Source: Streptomyces sp. NBC_00569 (GTDB lineage: Bacteria > Actinomycetota > Actinomycetes > Streptomycetales > Streptomycetaceae). From it: DNA of 64,000 nucleotides. The notes under the pieces are model-generated. The model saw only the letters and a list, made by a program, of their open reading frames with translations, was not told where the DNA came from and ran no database searches. The translations under genes and the position numbers were made by a program. Positions 8,297 to 16,077 of this stretch are shown here, one piece after another (positions within the stretch are counted from its first letter, which is position 1; every line of letters begins with the position of its first letter). The stretch is taken from assembly GCF_036345255.1 (NCBI RefSeq), contig NZ_CP107783.1, forward strand, positions 8,611,001 to 8,675,000, written 5' to 3'.

Positions 8297-8369
8297 GACC
8301 GGATGACGCGACAGCGGTGGGGCGGACTCCTCGGGAGAGTCCGCCCCACCGCTGTCGCGTCATTCGGTC
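8297..8369. terminator. Very long (33-bp) hairpin between csbD-like and PLD genes
   Basis: Arms 8297-8329 and 8337-8369 pair over 33 positions with a single G-T wobble and a 7-base loop. It starts two bases after the CsbD stop and separates convergent genes, so it is probably a bidirectional terminator. The stem is unusually long. The remaining 8370-8646 stretch has no recognisable gene. Confidence 0.8.
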
Positions 8370-8520
8370 CTCCCCGCCACTCGCTGCGGGGTGGTGACCT
8401 TTGAGAACGAGGAATTCCTCTCGGCCAGGAAGACCAGGCTCTCGCACGTCTCGTCGGGGGAACGCCGTGTGGTCCCTTCCGGGTTTTCGCTCGTGGCGCT
8501 GACAACCCCGCGCAGCGATG

Positions 8521-8542
8521 GGCCCAGTCCAGCAACTGGGCC
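8521..8542 (-). terminator. Candidate terminator for the phospholipase D gene
   Basis: Perfect 8-bp stem GGCCCAGT/ACTGGGCC with a 6-base loop, about 105 bases downstream of the minus-strand PLD gene. Confidence 0.4.
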
Positions 8543-8646
8543 GGGGCTGGGGCACGCTGAGGCCCACGTGCCGGGAAAAGGACTTCAGCCCTCACGGGTG
8601 GTGCAGTCGGCCGGCGTGGGACTGGCGCGGTGGCGGGTCCGGCGGG

Positions 8647-9906
8647 TCAGAGGAAGCGCCGGATGGGTACGACAGCTGCTTCCCTGGCGCGCTGGAGGGT
8701 CGAACGGCGCTTCCAGCGTCCGGGCCTCATGAGCTCGCTGCGCTCGATATCCTCGGTGAAATGGCCATCGAGCGTGGCGGTGAACGTCTGGTCCAGGACG
8801 GCGAGCATGACCTCTTCGTCGTGGTCGAGGGAGCGGCGGTTGAAGTTCGTCGAACCGACCAGGGCCATGGTTCTGTCGATGGTGATGACCTTGGTGTGCA
8901 GCATTGTCGGCTGATACTGGAAGACCTTTACGCCGCACGCGGTGAGGTCTTCGTAGTAGCGCTGGCCGGCCAGCCGGGAGACCCTCTTGTCGGTGTGCGG
9001 GCCCGGGAGCAGGATCTCGATCTCGACGCCGCGGCGTGCGGCGGCGCACAGCAGCTCGATGAAGAACGCATCAGGCGCGAAGTAGGCGGTGGCCAGCCGA
9101 ATCCGTTCCTCCGCAGACTCGATCACCACGCGCAGCAGTGTCTGCATGTCCTGCCAGCCGAAACTGGCCGAGCCTCGCACCACCTGCACGACGGCTTCGC
9201 CCTGCGGGGCGTGGTTGATGAACCGGTCGCGGTCATCGAAGAGTTCGTCATGGCACTCGGCCCAGTTCTGGGCGAAAGCGGCGGCCAGCCCGTCCACGGC
9301 GGGACCGCGCACCTGCACGTGGGTGTCGCGCCATTCGTCCGGAGTGCGGGCGTCGCCGCACCACTCCTCGGCGATACCGACCCCGCCGGTGAACGCGGTC
9401 TCCTCATCGACGACCAGGACCTTGCGGTGACAGCGGTGATTCTGCTTCAGCGGTGACAGATAGAGCGGCTTGCGGAACCAGGCCACCTGCACACCGGCCC
9501 GCTCCATCACCTCCAGCTGATCCTTCTCGATGAGCCGGCTGCCGAAGCCGTCCAGCAGAAGGCGCACCCGCACCCCCTCCCGCGCCCGGTCCGCCAGTGC
9601 GTTGGCGAACCGCTGGGCGATCTCGCCCTTCCAGTACACGAACGTCATCATGTCTACGGTGTGGCGCGCGGAGCGGATGCCGTCCAGCATCGCTGTGAAG
9701 ATCTCGTCGCCGTTGCGCAGCGGGACCAGCGCGTTGCCTTCGGTCGCCGCTACCCCTATGAGTCTCTCCAGCCGACGTCTGGCGCGCCGGGCCCGCTCAT
9801 CAAGGATGGCCTTGATGTCCCCCTCTCCCGCGCTCCCGGAGGAAGATGAGCTGACGATGTCGGTCGTTCCGGTGGGGCCTGCGGGAGCGCTCTGCGTGTG
9901 TGTCAT
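8647..9906 (-). CDS. Phospholipase D / cardiolipin synthase-like protein
   Basis: 419-residue member of the PLD superfamily, acting on phospholipids through a phosphohistidine intermediate. Both catalytic HKD motifs are present: HRKVLVVDE (His160, Lys162) followed by FTGG, and HTKVITIDRT (His337, Lys339) followed by VGSTNFNRRS. The arrangement and length match cardiolipin synthase ClsA/B-type enzymes. There is no N-terminal membrane anchor; the first 45 residues are a Ser/Gly-rich tail. ATG 9906 follows an AGGAAGG site. The stress-gene surroundings suggest a membrane-remodelling role, which is inference. Confidence 0.9.
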   Translation of the reverse strand: MTHTQSAPAGPTGTTDIVSSSSSGSAGEGDIKAILDERARRARRRLERLIGVAATEGNALVPLRNGDEIFTAMLDGIRSARHTVDMMTFVYWKGEIAQRFANALADRAREGVRVRLLLDGFGSRLIEKDQLEVMERAGVQVAWFRKPLYLSPLKQNHRCHRKVLVVDEETAFTGGVGIAEEWCGDARTPDEWRDTHVQVRGPAVDGLAAAFAQNWAECHDELFDDRDRFINHAPQGEAVVQVVRGSASFGWQDMQTLLRVVIESAEERIRLATAYFAPDAFFIELLCAAARRGVEIEILLPGPHTDKRVSRLAGQRYYEDLTACGVKVFQYQPTMLHTKVITIDRTMALVGSTNFNRRSLDHDEEVMLAVLDQTFTATLDGHFTEDIERSELMRPGRWKRRSTLQRAREAAVVPIRRFL

Positions 9907-9995
9907 AGATGCACCTTCCTCGACGATGAGCGGGAGACCAGAAGCAAAGGGCCTGGTCCAGGGATCGCATACCCCACTGTGGGCGGAAGGCGCGC

Positions 9996-10636
9996 ATGGC
10001 AACCGGATCGGTAACGGCACGCGGGCGCCAGGCCCGGCGCGCGGCGAACGGCACGGCAGTTTCGGGCGCAGCTCGTGCGGGCGTCGTGGCCCGTGGGGCC
10101 AGGTCATCCACCCACTCATTGGCGTGCTCTCGCTCAGGATCGCCTTCTCGGACGGAGGTGGTGAGCAGGCAGACCGGGGTGGTGCCATTGCCGCGATCGC
10201 TGAGAAGCTCTTTGGCGCGGTTCCGCTGTGGTTGCTCGGCATAGCGCTGGTGGGGATGGCTGCGTGGCGGCCGACCGAAGCGGCCTTGGGGCAGGCGGGG
10301 CCCGACGGCTGGAAGGCGAGCAAGAGGGCGATGGCCGCAGGCCGCTGCGTCTCTTTCGGATTCGTCGCCTACTCCGTGCTGTCGTACGCGGCCGGGGAGA
10401 AGGGAAGCGGCAGCGGGAGCTTGGACAAGGACGCCCAGGACATCAAGGTCCTGGACTGGCCCGCCGGGCAGTGGATCGTCGGGATCGCGGGTGCGGCGGT
10501 GGCCGGTGCTGGTGCACAGATCGCTGTCAGGGCGGTCACGCACAAGTTCAAGAAGCACCTGAAGATGTCTGATATGTCGCCGAAGACCCGCAAGGTGGTC
10601 AATTCGTTGAACTTCTCCGAGTACCGCTTCGTGTAA
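9996..10636 (+). pseudogene. DUF1206 membrane protein, frameshifted and truncated
   Basis: The start ATG 9996 has a good GGAAGG ribosome site and encodes a typical DUF1206 N-terminus (RRAANGTAVSGAARAGVVARGA). At about 10090-10100 the homology jumps to another frame, continuing HPLIGVLSLRIAF, then GGEQADRGGA and KFKKHLKMSDMS. A five-base surplus around GGGGCCAGGTC explains the shift. Intact DUF1206 proteins carry further repeats of this membrane module, but here the frame ends soon after RKVVNSL, so the C-terminal part is missing too. Both lesions point to a decayed gene. A non-ATG start in the second frame could make a shortened protein, which cannot be excluded. Confidence 0.7.
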
Positions 10637-10758
10637 TTGCCCCACACCTGGCGTTGCTTCTGAGCTCACACCTCCCGGCCTCCAGGTGTCCGCACTCAAG
10701 GGGAGGCTTCACCAGTGCCTCAGGAGGAGGCTCCTGTCGCGGCGGGCGGCGTAGCAAA

Positions 10759-11466
10759 TCAGGGGCGCTTGGCCCGCAGCAACGCGGGAATCCTCTTGCG
10801 GAGACGTTTCGGCGCAGTTTGCTTCCTGGTCGTTTTCCTGGTCTTTGTCTTGGCGTTTGTTTTGGTGCCCGCCGTGGGGCGGGCATCGCTTTTGTGCCAG
10901 GCCCACATCCAGCGGTTCCGGCTCTTCTTGACGGCGGCGTCCCGAGCTGGTTCGTCGGCCGATTCGGTGCGCGGGCGCCACCAGTGGAAGCGGCGCGGAT
11001 GCAACGCTCGGCCGAGCCTGCGGCCGAGGACGAGATACCCGAGGAAGGCGCCCGCCGCGTTGAGGATCACATCGTCGATGTCGAATGCCCGGCCGGCGAC
11101 CAGCAGTCCTTGAGCGATCTCTACGGTGAGCATCACGAACGCCGTCATGAGTACCACTCGGACGAGGCCCCGTGTGCGTGGGAAGATCACCGGCAGCAGG
11201 AATCCGAACGGCACTCCCAGAACGACGTTTCCTCCCACCTGCTTGATCGTGTCTCGCCAGTCAGGCTGGTTGAAGTACAGCCGAATCGAGCTGCCGGGGT
11301 GCAGGTTGGTGTGGGTCAACGGTACTGACGCAGGTGACGGGACGAGTGTGACCTTCGCCAGCGCGACGGCGAACGCCACCATGCAGACGAAACCAACCGC
11401 CATGACAAAGGCGCGTACCAGATTCCAGCCCCATGAGTGTTGCTGCAGGCGAGGTTCGGGTTCCAT
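10759..11466 (-). CDS. VanZ-family membrane protein
   Basis: 235-residue protein with VanZ features: an N-terminal membrane helix, then GNVVLGVPFGFLLPV (residues about 78-92), VEIAQGLL and FDIDDVILNAAGAFLGY. VanZ-type proteins modulate sensitivity to lipoglycopeptides in some hosts, though most chromosomal copies have no known role. The C-terminal 70 residues are a strongly basic Lys/Arg/Thr-rich tail that is absent from the core family. ATG 11466 places the first helix about 15 residues in. Confidence 0.8.
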   Translation of the reverse strand: MEPEPRLQQHSWGWNLVRAFVMAVGFVCMVAFAVALAKVTLVPSPASVPLTHTNLHPGSSIRLYFNQPDWRDTIKQVGGNVVLGVPFGFLLPVIFPRTRGLVRVVLMTAFVMLTVEIAQGLLVAGRAFDIDDVILNAAGAFLGYLVLGRRLGRALHPRRFHWWRPRTESADEPARDAAVKKSRNRWMWAWHKSDARPTAGTKTNAKTKTRKTTRKQTAPKRLRKRIPALLRAKRP

Positions 11467-11639
11467 GCGGCGCCAAGTACCCGGAAGCTGGTGCCGCACA
11501 CGTCGTACGGCCTGATGCGTGCGGCACCGCGTGCGCCCCAACGCGATTCTGGGGGCGTCGGTTCCCCCTGTCGGCGCCGGCAGCCTCGAAGCGTGGCGCC
11601 GACATCAACTTCAGCTCTCCTGGCGGCGCGTGGCGGGAC

Positions 11640-11850
11640 GAGCGACCGGTGGTCGATCAGCGAGGTGATGGCACGCGCCCGCGAGATCGAGGACCTCGGC
11701 TACGCATCGCGTCCTGCGGCGAAGCCGGAGGCAGGGAGTCCTTCCTCCAGACCGACACCCTGCTTGGTGGCACCGAGCGGCTGGCGGTCGGCACCGGCAT
11801 CTCCTCGGCGAGGGGCGGGTTGGCCAAGGTCCGCCCGGGTGGGTGCGCTT
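11640..11850 (+). pseudogene. Luciferase-like monooxygenase (LLM) gene remnant
   Basis: Two stretches of F420/flavin-dependent LLM homology lie in different frames. WSISEVMARAREIEDLGYA reads from 11650, and GEAGGRESFLQTDTLLGGTERLAVGTGISS (two pieces of one family block) reads from 11718 in the next frame. The family normally has 15 bases between the Tyr and this second block and here there are 14, so one base was lost. Neither a start nor the rest of the barrel is present. This remnant is the only recognisable content of the 11467-12079 gap. Confidence 0.6.
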
Positions 11851-12079
11851 GCCGACCCGGGATCCGACGATGCCGGCCCCGGGCCCGGACGACGCACCGT
11901 GCCGGCAACGAGGCCGAGTGCAGACCGATGACGCACGTCCACACCCGACCGCCTGCACCCGGACCCCTCGCGGTGGCGCACGCGGGACCGCGGCAGCGCA
12001 GCCGACTCGGACACTGGGAGTCGTCTGCGCTGTTTCGTCATGTGTGGCTACCGTTCCTTAAGCGCGACATCGTCGTCGC

Positions 12080-12223
12080 TCAGCGACGCCGCAGTCGGTC
12101 GAGCCACGCGCGAGCCTGAGCCTGCTTGCGGGGGTCCGCGGCCGTCCGGCGCGCCGTCGCGATGGCCCGCCGGCCTTGCGGACTGCGGCTGTACTGCTTG
12201 ATCCGGTCGAGAATGCCGGGCAT
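12080..12223 (-). CDS. Small basic conserved protein (47 aa)
   Basis: 47-residue, Arg-rich protein starting MPGILDRIKQYSRSPQGRR and ending WLDRLRRR. The pattern of an amphipathic start, SPQG, then A-x-x-A-x-x-DPR is one I associate with small conserved actinobacterial proteins of unknown role. ATG 12223 has a good GGAGGCGTC ribosome site. A SigB-like promoter lies about 60 bases upstream. Confidence 0.55.
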   Translation of the reverse strand: MPGILDRIKQYSRSPQGRRAIATARRTAADPRKQAQARAWLDRLRRR

Positions 12224-12283
12224 GACGCCTCCAAGGTGTCGTTCGGTAAGAGCCGCCACATCGCGTCGCCGCTCACGTTGCGG

Positions 12284-12308
12284 CTACCCGGGAAGCAGTA
12301 CGGAACAC
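12284..12308 (-). promoter_or_regulatory. Candidate SigB-type promoter GTGT-N15-GGGTAG
   Basis: On the minus strand GTGT (12308-12305) and GGGTAG (12289-12284) are 15 bases apart. It matches the SigB-class pattern except for the last base of the -10 box and directs the 47-residue protein gene. Confidence 0.4.
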
Positions 12309-12352
12309 GAAAGCGGGCACACGGGCGACAACGACTAGGAACAGGAGTTCCC

Positions 12353-12532
12353 ATGTTTGCCATCGCCTCTGCCGTGCTGCTCTTCCTGGCATTCCTGATC
12401 AATGCCGCCGACATCGCGACGAACGACGTCTTCTCGTCCGTGAACGTCATGCTCCTCGGACTCACCGCTCTGGCTCTCCATCTGGCGGGAGCCGGTGGCT
12501 GGGCGCGTACCAGAACGTCGCGTCGACGCTGA
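12353..12532 (+). CDS. Small two-helix membrane protein (59 aa)
   Basis: 59 residues, with two hydrophobic helices (AIASAVLLFLAFLINAAD and VNVMLLGLTALALHLAGAG) and a basic TRTSRRR tail. The start ATG 12353 has a CAGGAG site. The family and function were not recognised. Confidence 0.55.
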   Translation: MFAIASAVLLFLAFLINAADIATNDVFSSVNVMLLGLTALALHLAGAGGWARTRTSRRR

Positions 12533-12650
12533 ACACGTGCTCACACCCCGGTCCTACGCGGTGTGGTGCACGCGCAAGTAGTCGATCATGGTCGGGGTTT
12601 CCCGGGGTACCTGTCTCTCCACGACGTTCACTGACGGACGAGGAGATTCA

Positions 12651-13064
12651 GTGGTGACACGCGAGCCCGACAGCGTGAACAGGTGCGCGTCCCAGGACCA
12701 GTTGCGCACCCCCGCCCGTGGCGGGGGCGATCGCCTGAGCGTGCTGGTGGTCGCCCTCGCGCTGATCGGGGCTGTGTTCTGCGCCGGCCTGCTGCTCTTC
12801 GTGCGCTTCGCCCACTGGGCCGGGGCGCATCCGTTCGCGGGAACCCTCCTCATCGTGCTTGTTGTTCCGGTGCTCTACGTGGCGCTGCGGGCGATGCCCT
12901 GGACACGCGAGCTGCGCCGGGCCGCCCGCGCCGGCATGGCCGAGGCCGACCGTGAGTTGGGGGTGTGTCCAGCCGGTGCGTCGGGCGCGGTGCGAGCGGT
13001 CGAGCACAGCGCTTCGACCCAAAAAGCCCCCTATCGGGCCCGCCCCGGGCGCCCTGGGGAGTGA
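12651..13064 (+). CDS. Putative membrane protein of unknown function
   Basis: 137 residues from GTG 12651 (a GAGGAG site lies five bases before it; GTG 12654 is equally possible). Two membrane helices are visible: LSVLVVALALIGAVFCAGLLL and TLLIVLVVPVLYVALRA (residues about 27-85). The last 40 residues look low-complexity and may be a read-through into non-coding sequence. The family was not recognised. Confidence 0.45.
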   Translation: MVTREPDSVNRCASQDQLRTPARGGGDRLSVLVVALALIGAVFCAGLLLFVRFAHWAGAHPFAGTLLIVLVVPVLYVALRAMPWTRELRRAARAGMAEADRELGVCPAGASGAVRAVEHSASTQKAPYRARPGRPGE

Positions 13065-13186
13065 CTGGGGAGCGGGAGGAATCTCTCCCGGTACCAGCTG
13101 ATAGAACTCAATGGCAAGCAATCGCACCTCTTGATGTCTGGTCAGAGCGCTGCGGCAGGCGACTGGTCTCATCGCCCCAGGCCGGC

Positions 13187-13325
13187 CAACGTTGATGGCC
13201 AATTCTTCACCGACTACAGCTTGCTGGCTGCCGGTTCGGTCCTCGTGGCGCTCCCCACGATCATGGTGTTCCTGCGCCTGCAGAGACACTTCATCGCGGG
13301 ACTCACGCTGGGGTCGAGCAAGGGA
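13187..13325 (+). pseudogene. Fragment of a MalG-type permease, copy of 4782-4920
   Basis: Reads GQFFTDYSLLAAGSVLVALP, then IMVFLRLQRHFIAGL and TLGSSKG, the last 44 codons of the permease ending at 4923. The bases are about 90 percent identical at an offset of exactly 8405. The stop TAG has become CAG, and similarity ends there on the right and near 13187 on the left. There is no start and no body, so it is a non-functional fragment. Confidence 0.85.
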
Positions 13326-13343
13326 CAGCCGGAACCGGCCGCT

Positions 13344-13721
13344 CTAGTTCTGCCGTGTCGCCGCCTCGACGGTCGGGGCCGGGGCGAAGAGGGGCAGCAG
13401 GCCCGTCACCTCCAGCAGGCGCAGCGTCAGGGGGTGGTCGCAGACCAGTCTGAGGCGGCCGCCGCGGGACTCGACGTGGCGGCGGGTGCGCAGGAGGAGG
13501 GTCAGGCCCGAGCAGTCGAGGAACGTCGTGCGGGTCAGGTCGATGACCACGGTGGCAGCCGGGCCCGCTGCCACCGTCTCGAGCAGGGCGACGGAGCCCT
13601 GGAGCGTCACGATGTCGACCTCGCCGCGCAGTTCGACGACGACGCAGTCACCGGTCTCGTAGACCACCGCAGGCGCCGGGGGCGTGCCCGTGCCGCCGCG
13701 GCGATGTTCACCCTGTCGCAT
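13344..13721 (-). CDS. STAS-domain anti-sigma factor antagonist
   Basis: 125-residue single STAS domain. The motif TTFLDCSGLTLLL (residues about 66-78) holds the Ser expected to be phosphorylated by an RsbW-type kinase. The N-terminal 20 residues are a flexible Gly/Pro-rich tail. It is separate from the sigma module at 5.4-7.3 kb; its partner is unknown, with the HATPase at 49.0 kb one of many possible candidates. Confidence 0.85.
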   Translation of the reverse strand: MRQGEHRRGGTGTPPAPAVVYETGDCVVVELRGEVDIVTLQGSVALLETVAAGPAATVVIDLTRTTFLDCSGLTLLLRTRRHVESRGGRLRLVCDHPLTLRLLEVTGLLPLFAPAPTVEAATRQN

Positions 13722-13782
13722 GGATCCCCTCGGCCGCGCGGGCCCACCTCATGGGGAGAGCGCTCCCGTACACCGTCCGGAG

Positions 13783-14013
13783 TCAGCTCTGGGAGTGCGG
13801 CCGGCGGGCGGCCTGGCGCAGGGTCTTCTGTACGTCGTGCCGGTTCAGGCTCTGTTCCTGCGCGAACGCCGTGACCGCGGCCTCGACCTTGGCCGCCGCC
13901 TCGAACCAGGCCTCCTGCTGTGCCTGGCGCTCCCCTTCGTCGAGGTGCTCCAGAGTGCGGCCCTTGTCGTCGGCGTCGTGCTGCATGCGAATCAACTCTT
14001 CGGGAAGGTCCAC
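13783..14013 (-). CDS. Small hydrophilic protein of unknown function
   Basis: 76 residues from GTG 14013, the start that begins the conserved-looking segment VDLPEELIRMQHDADDKGR. The protein is Gln/Glu/Ala-rich and probably all-helical, ending in SLNRHDVQKTLRQAARRPH. I associate this pattern with small uncharacterised Streptomyces proteins. An upstream extension to ATG 14130 is possible but looks non-coding. Confidence 0.55.
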   Translation of the reverse strand: MDLPEELIRMQHDADDKGRTLEHLDEGERQAQQEAWFEAAAKVEAAVTAFAQEQSLNRHDVQKTLRQAARRPHSQS

Positions 14014-14161
14014 GGAGCGGATCCTAAGCGGCCCTCGCGGCTCGTTCGCGGACCTCGGTGACGTGCGCGAGGCGTACGCGAGGCGCGCCCCCATCAGGTG
14101 CTGGTTTCCGGCGCACGCTGTTGCGGGCAAGCCTCAGGGGGCCGACGGAGGAGGGGGAACC

Positions 14162-15232
14162 GTGATCGTCTGGATCAACGGTGCTTTCGGTGCGGGGAAG
14201 TCCGCCACCGCACGGGAACTGATCGAGCTGATCCCGAATAGCACGCTCTTCGACCCCGACGTGATCGGCGGGGAACTGGCGCGGCTGCTGCCCGCCAAGC
14301 ACCTGGCCGAGGTGACCGACATCCAGGACCTGCGGATCTGGCGGCGCCTCGTCGTCGACACGGCGGCCGCGCTGCTCGCCGAGGTGGGCGGCGTTCTCGT
14401 CGTCCCGGCGACCCTGCTCAGGCAGGAGTACCGCGACGAGATCTTCGGCGGTCTCGCCGCCCGCAGGATCCCCGTACGCCATGTGCTTCTCGCCCCGGCC
14501 GAAACGATCCTGCGCGAGCGAACGGCCCGCCGCGAGACACGGCCCGACTCGCCCGACGGCGAGATACGCGAGACAGCCGAGACAGGCGAGATGGGCGTCC
14601 GGCAGTGGCCCTACGAGCACATCGAGGCCTACGGCACGGCGCTGGCCACCTGGCTCGCCGCCGACGCCCACCCCGTCGACACCAGCGCACTGAGTGCGTA
14701 CGAAGCGGCCGTCCGCATCGCCGACGCCGTGCGCACCGGCGCCGTCGAGCCCTGCGACATCGTGCAGACACCCGAGCCCACGGGGGAGACCGTCGCCGCG
14801 GGCGTACTGCTCTTCGACGAGGACGACCGCGTCCTGCTCGTCGACCCCACGTACAAGGCCGGCTGGGAGTTCCCCGGCGGTGTCGTGGAACCCGGGGAAG
14901 CTCCCGCCAGGGCCGGGGTCCGGGAGGTCGCCGAGGAGACCGGGATACAGCTCCCCGAGCTGCCCGGGCTGCTCGTCGTCGACTGGGAGGCGCCCGCACC
15001 CCCCGCGTACGGCGGCCTGCGGCTGCTCTTCGACGGCGGGCGCCTCGACGGCGCCGAGGCCCGCCGCATGATCCTTCCGGGTCCGGAACTGCGCGGCTGG
15101 CGGTTCGTCACCGAGCAGGAGGCCGCCGGACTCATGCCTCCGGTGCGGTACGAGCGCCTGCGCTGGGCGCTGCGAGCCCGCGAGCGCGGCGCCGCCCTCT
15201 ACCTGGAGGCCGGAGTGCCGGTGGGCAGCTGA
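14162..15232 (+). CDS. P-loop ATPase/kinase fused to a Nudix hydrolase
   Basis: 356-residue two-domain protein. Residues 1-200 form a P-loop nucleotide-binding domain with Walker A NGAFGAGKS (Lys13) and FDPDVIG, resembling TmrB/chloramphenicol-phosphotransferase-type small-molecule kinases. Residues about 205-350 form a Nudix domain with the complete box GGVVEPGEAPARAGVREVAE, then ETGI (from residue 239), which hydrolyses nucleoside diphosphate-linked compounds. GTG 14162 follows a strong GGAGGAGGGGGA site. The two activities may act on one nucleotide-like substrate, or the kinase part may confer resistance; both are inference. Confidence 0.85.
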   Translation: MIVWINGAFGAGKSATARELIELIPNSTLFDPDVIGGELARLLPAKHLAEVTDIQDLRIWRRLVVDTAAALLAEVGGVLVVPATLLRQEYRDEIFGGLAARRIPVRHVLLAPAETILRERTARRETRPDSPDGEIRETAETGEMGVRQWPYEHIEAYGTALATWLAADAHPVDTSALSAYEAAVRIADAVRTGAVEPCDIVQTPEPTGETVAAGVLLFDEDDRVLLVDPTYKAGWEFPGGVVEPGEAPARAGVREVAEETGIQLPELPGLLVVDWEAPAPPAYGGLRLLFDGGRLDGAEARRMILPGPELRGWRFVTEQEAAGLMPPVRYERLRWALRARERGAALYLEAGVPVGS

Positions 15233-15246
15233 CGCCGTACGGGTGA

Positions 15247-15984
15247 CTAGGCGGCGTCCAGGCGCGCGGCCACCGCGCGCCGGACCGCCGCCGACCCGCT
15301 CGTCACGGGGTCGCCGTGCCCGAAGCACGCCACGTCGGAGTCGAGCGAGGCCAGGGTGCGGAGGGACTCGACGGACCGGCGGCGGTCGAGGTTGAACACA
15401 CCCGGCATGACCTGCCCGTCCAGCGGGGAGGCGGCCACGGCGTCACCCGTGAACAGCACACCGTGGTGGGGAAGATGGAGCGCGATGCTGCCGTCCGTGT
15501 GCCCGGGCACCGCGACGACGCGGGCGCCGCCGCCGAAGTCGAGCGTCTCACCGCCCGCCAACTCCCGTACTTCACGCGGCAGTACAGGGTCCGTCGGCGG
15601 GGGCGGGAGTAGCTTCAGGGCCTCGGCGTGCAGCGGGCGCTCCCAGTCCTCGAACTCCGGTGCAGGACCCGTCCGTTCACCGCGTACGAACGGCGCGTCG
15701 AGCCGGTGCGCGTACACCACCGCCCCGCTGAGCGCCGCGAACTCACCCGCGCCGCCCGCGTGGTCCTCGTGGAAGTGTGTCAGGACGATCCGGCGCACCT
15801 CGCGCGGATGCCGGCCCAGCGCGCGGACGGCGTCGGCGATCGCCGCCCCGGCGCCGGCCGCCCCCGCGTCCACCAGCGTCAACTCGTCCCCGTCGTCCCA
15901 CAGATAGGCCTGCCCCACCGGGAAGCGCAACAGGTGCAGGCGGGGGACGACCTCGATCACATCGGTGATGGCGTAGATGCTCAT
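15247..15984 (-). CDS. Metallo-beta-lactamase fold hydrolase
   Basis: 245-residue MBL-fold protein, normally binding two zinc ions. The metal motif is LTHFHEDHAGG (His70, His72, Asp74, His75), with further ligands in VPGHTDGS, FTGDAV and FGHGDP. The fold includes hydrolases of thioesters, lactones and RNA, and nothing here fixes the substrate. Convergent with the P-loop/Nudix gene, with 14 bases between stops. Confidence 0.88.
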   Translation of the reverse strand: MSIYAITDVIEVVPRLHLLRFPVGQAYLWDDGDELTLVDAGAAGAGAAIADAVRALGRHPREVRRIVLTHFHEDHAGGAGEFAALSGAVVYAHRLDAPFVRGERTGPAPEFEDWERPLHAEALKLLPPPPTDPVLPREVRELAGGETLDFGGGARVVAVPGHTDGSIALHLPHHGVLFTGDAVAASPLDGQVMPGVFNLDRRRSVESLRTLASLDSDVACFGHGDPVTSGSAAVRRAVAARLDAA

Positions 15985-16027
15985 ACGCCGACCGTAGGGA
16001 CGGGCGGCTGTCCGGGCGACATGGCTA

Positions 16028-16058
16028 CGCCCCGGGCAGAAGGGTTCCGCCCGGGGCG
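16028..16058 (-). terminator. 10-bp hairpin after the M20 dipeptidase gene
   Basis: Stem CGCCCCGGGC/GCCCGGGGCG with an 11-base loop, 20 bases after the dipeptidase stop. Confidence 0.65.
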
Positions 16059-16077
16059 AAGGTGGCGGCTGCGCGGC

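Noticed and set aside
13131..13874. 247-codon plus-strand frame containing the permease fragment as a gene
   Set aside because: It has no permease start, the stop is lost, and the remainder is antisense to the STAS gene at 13344-13721.
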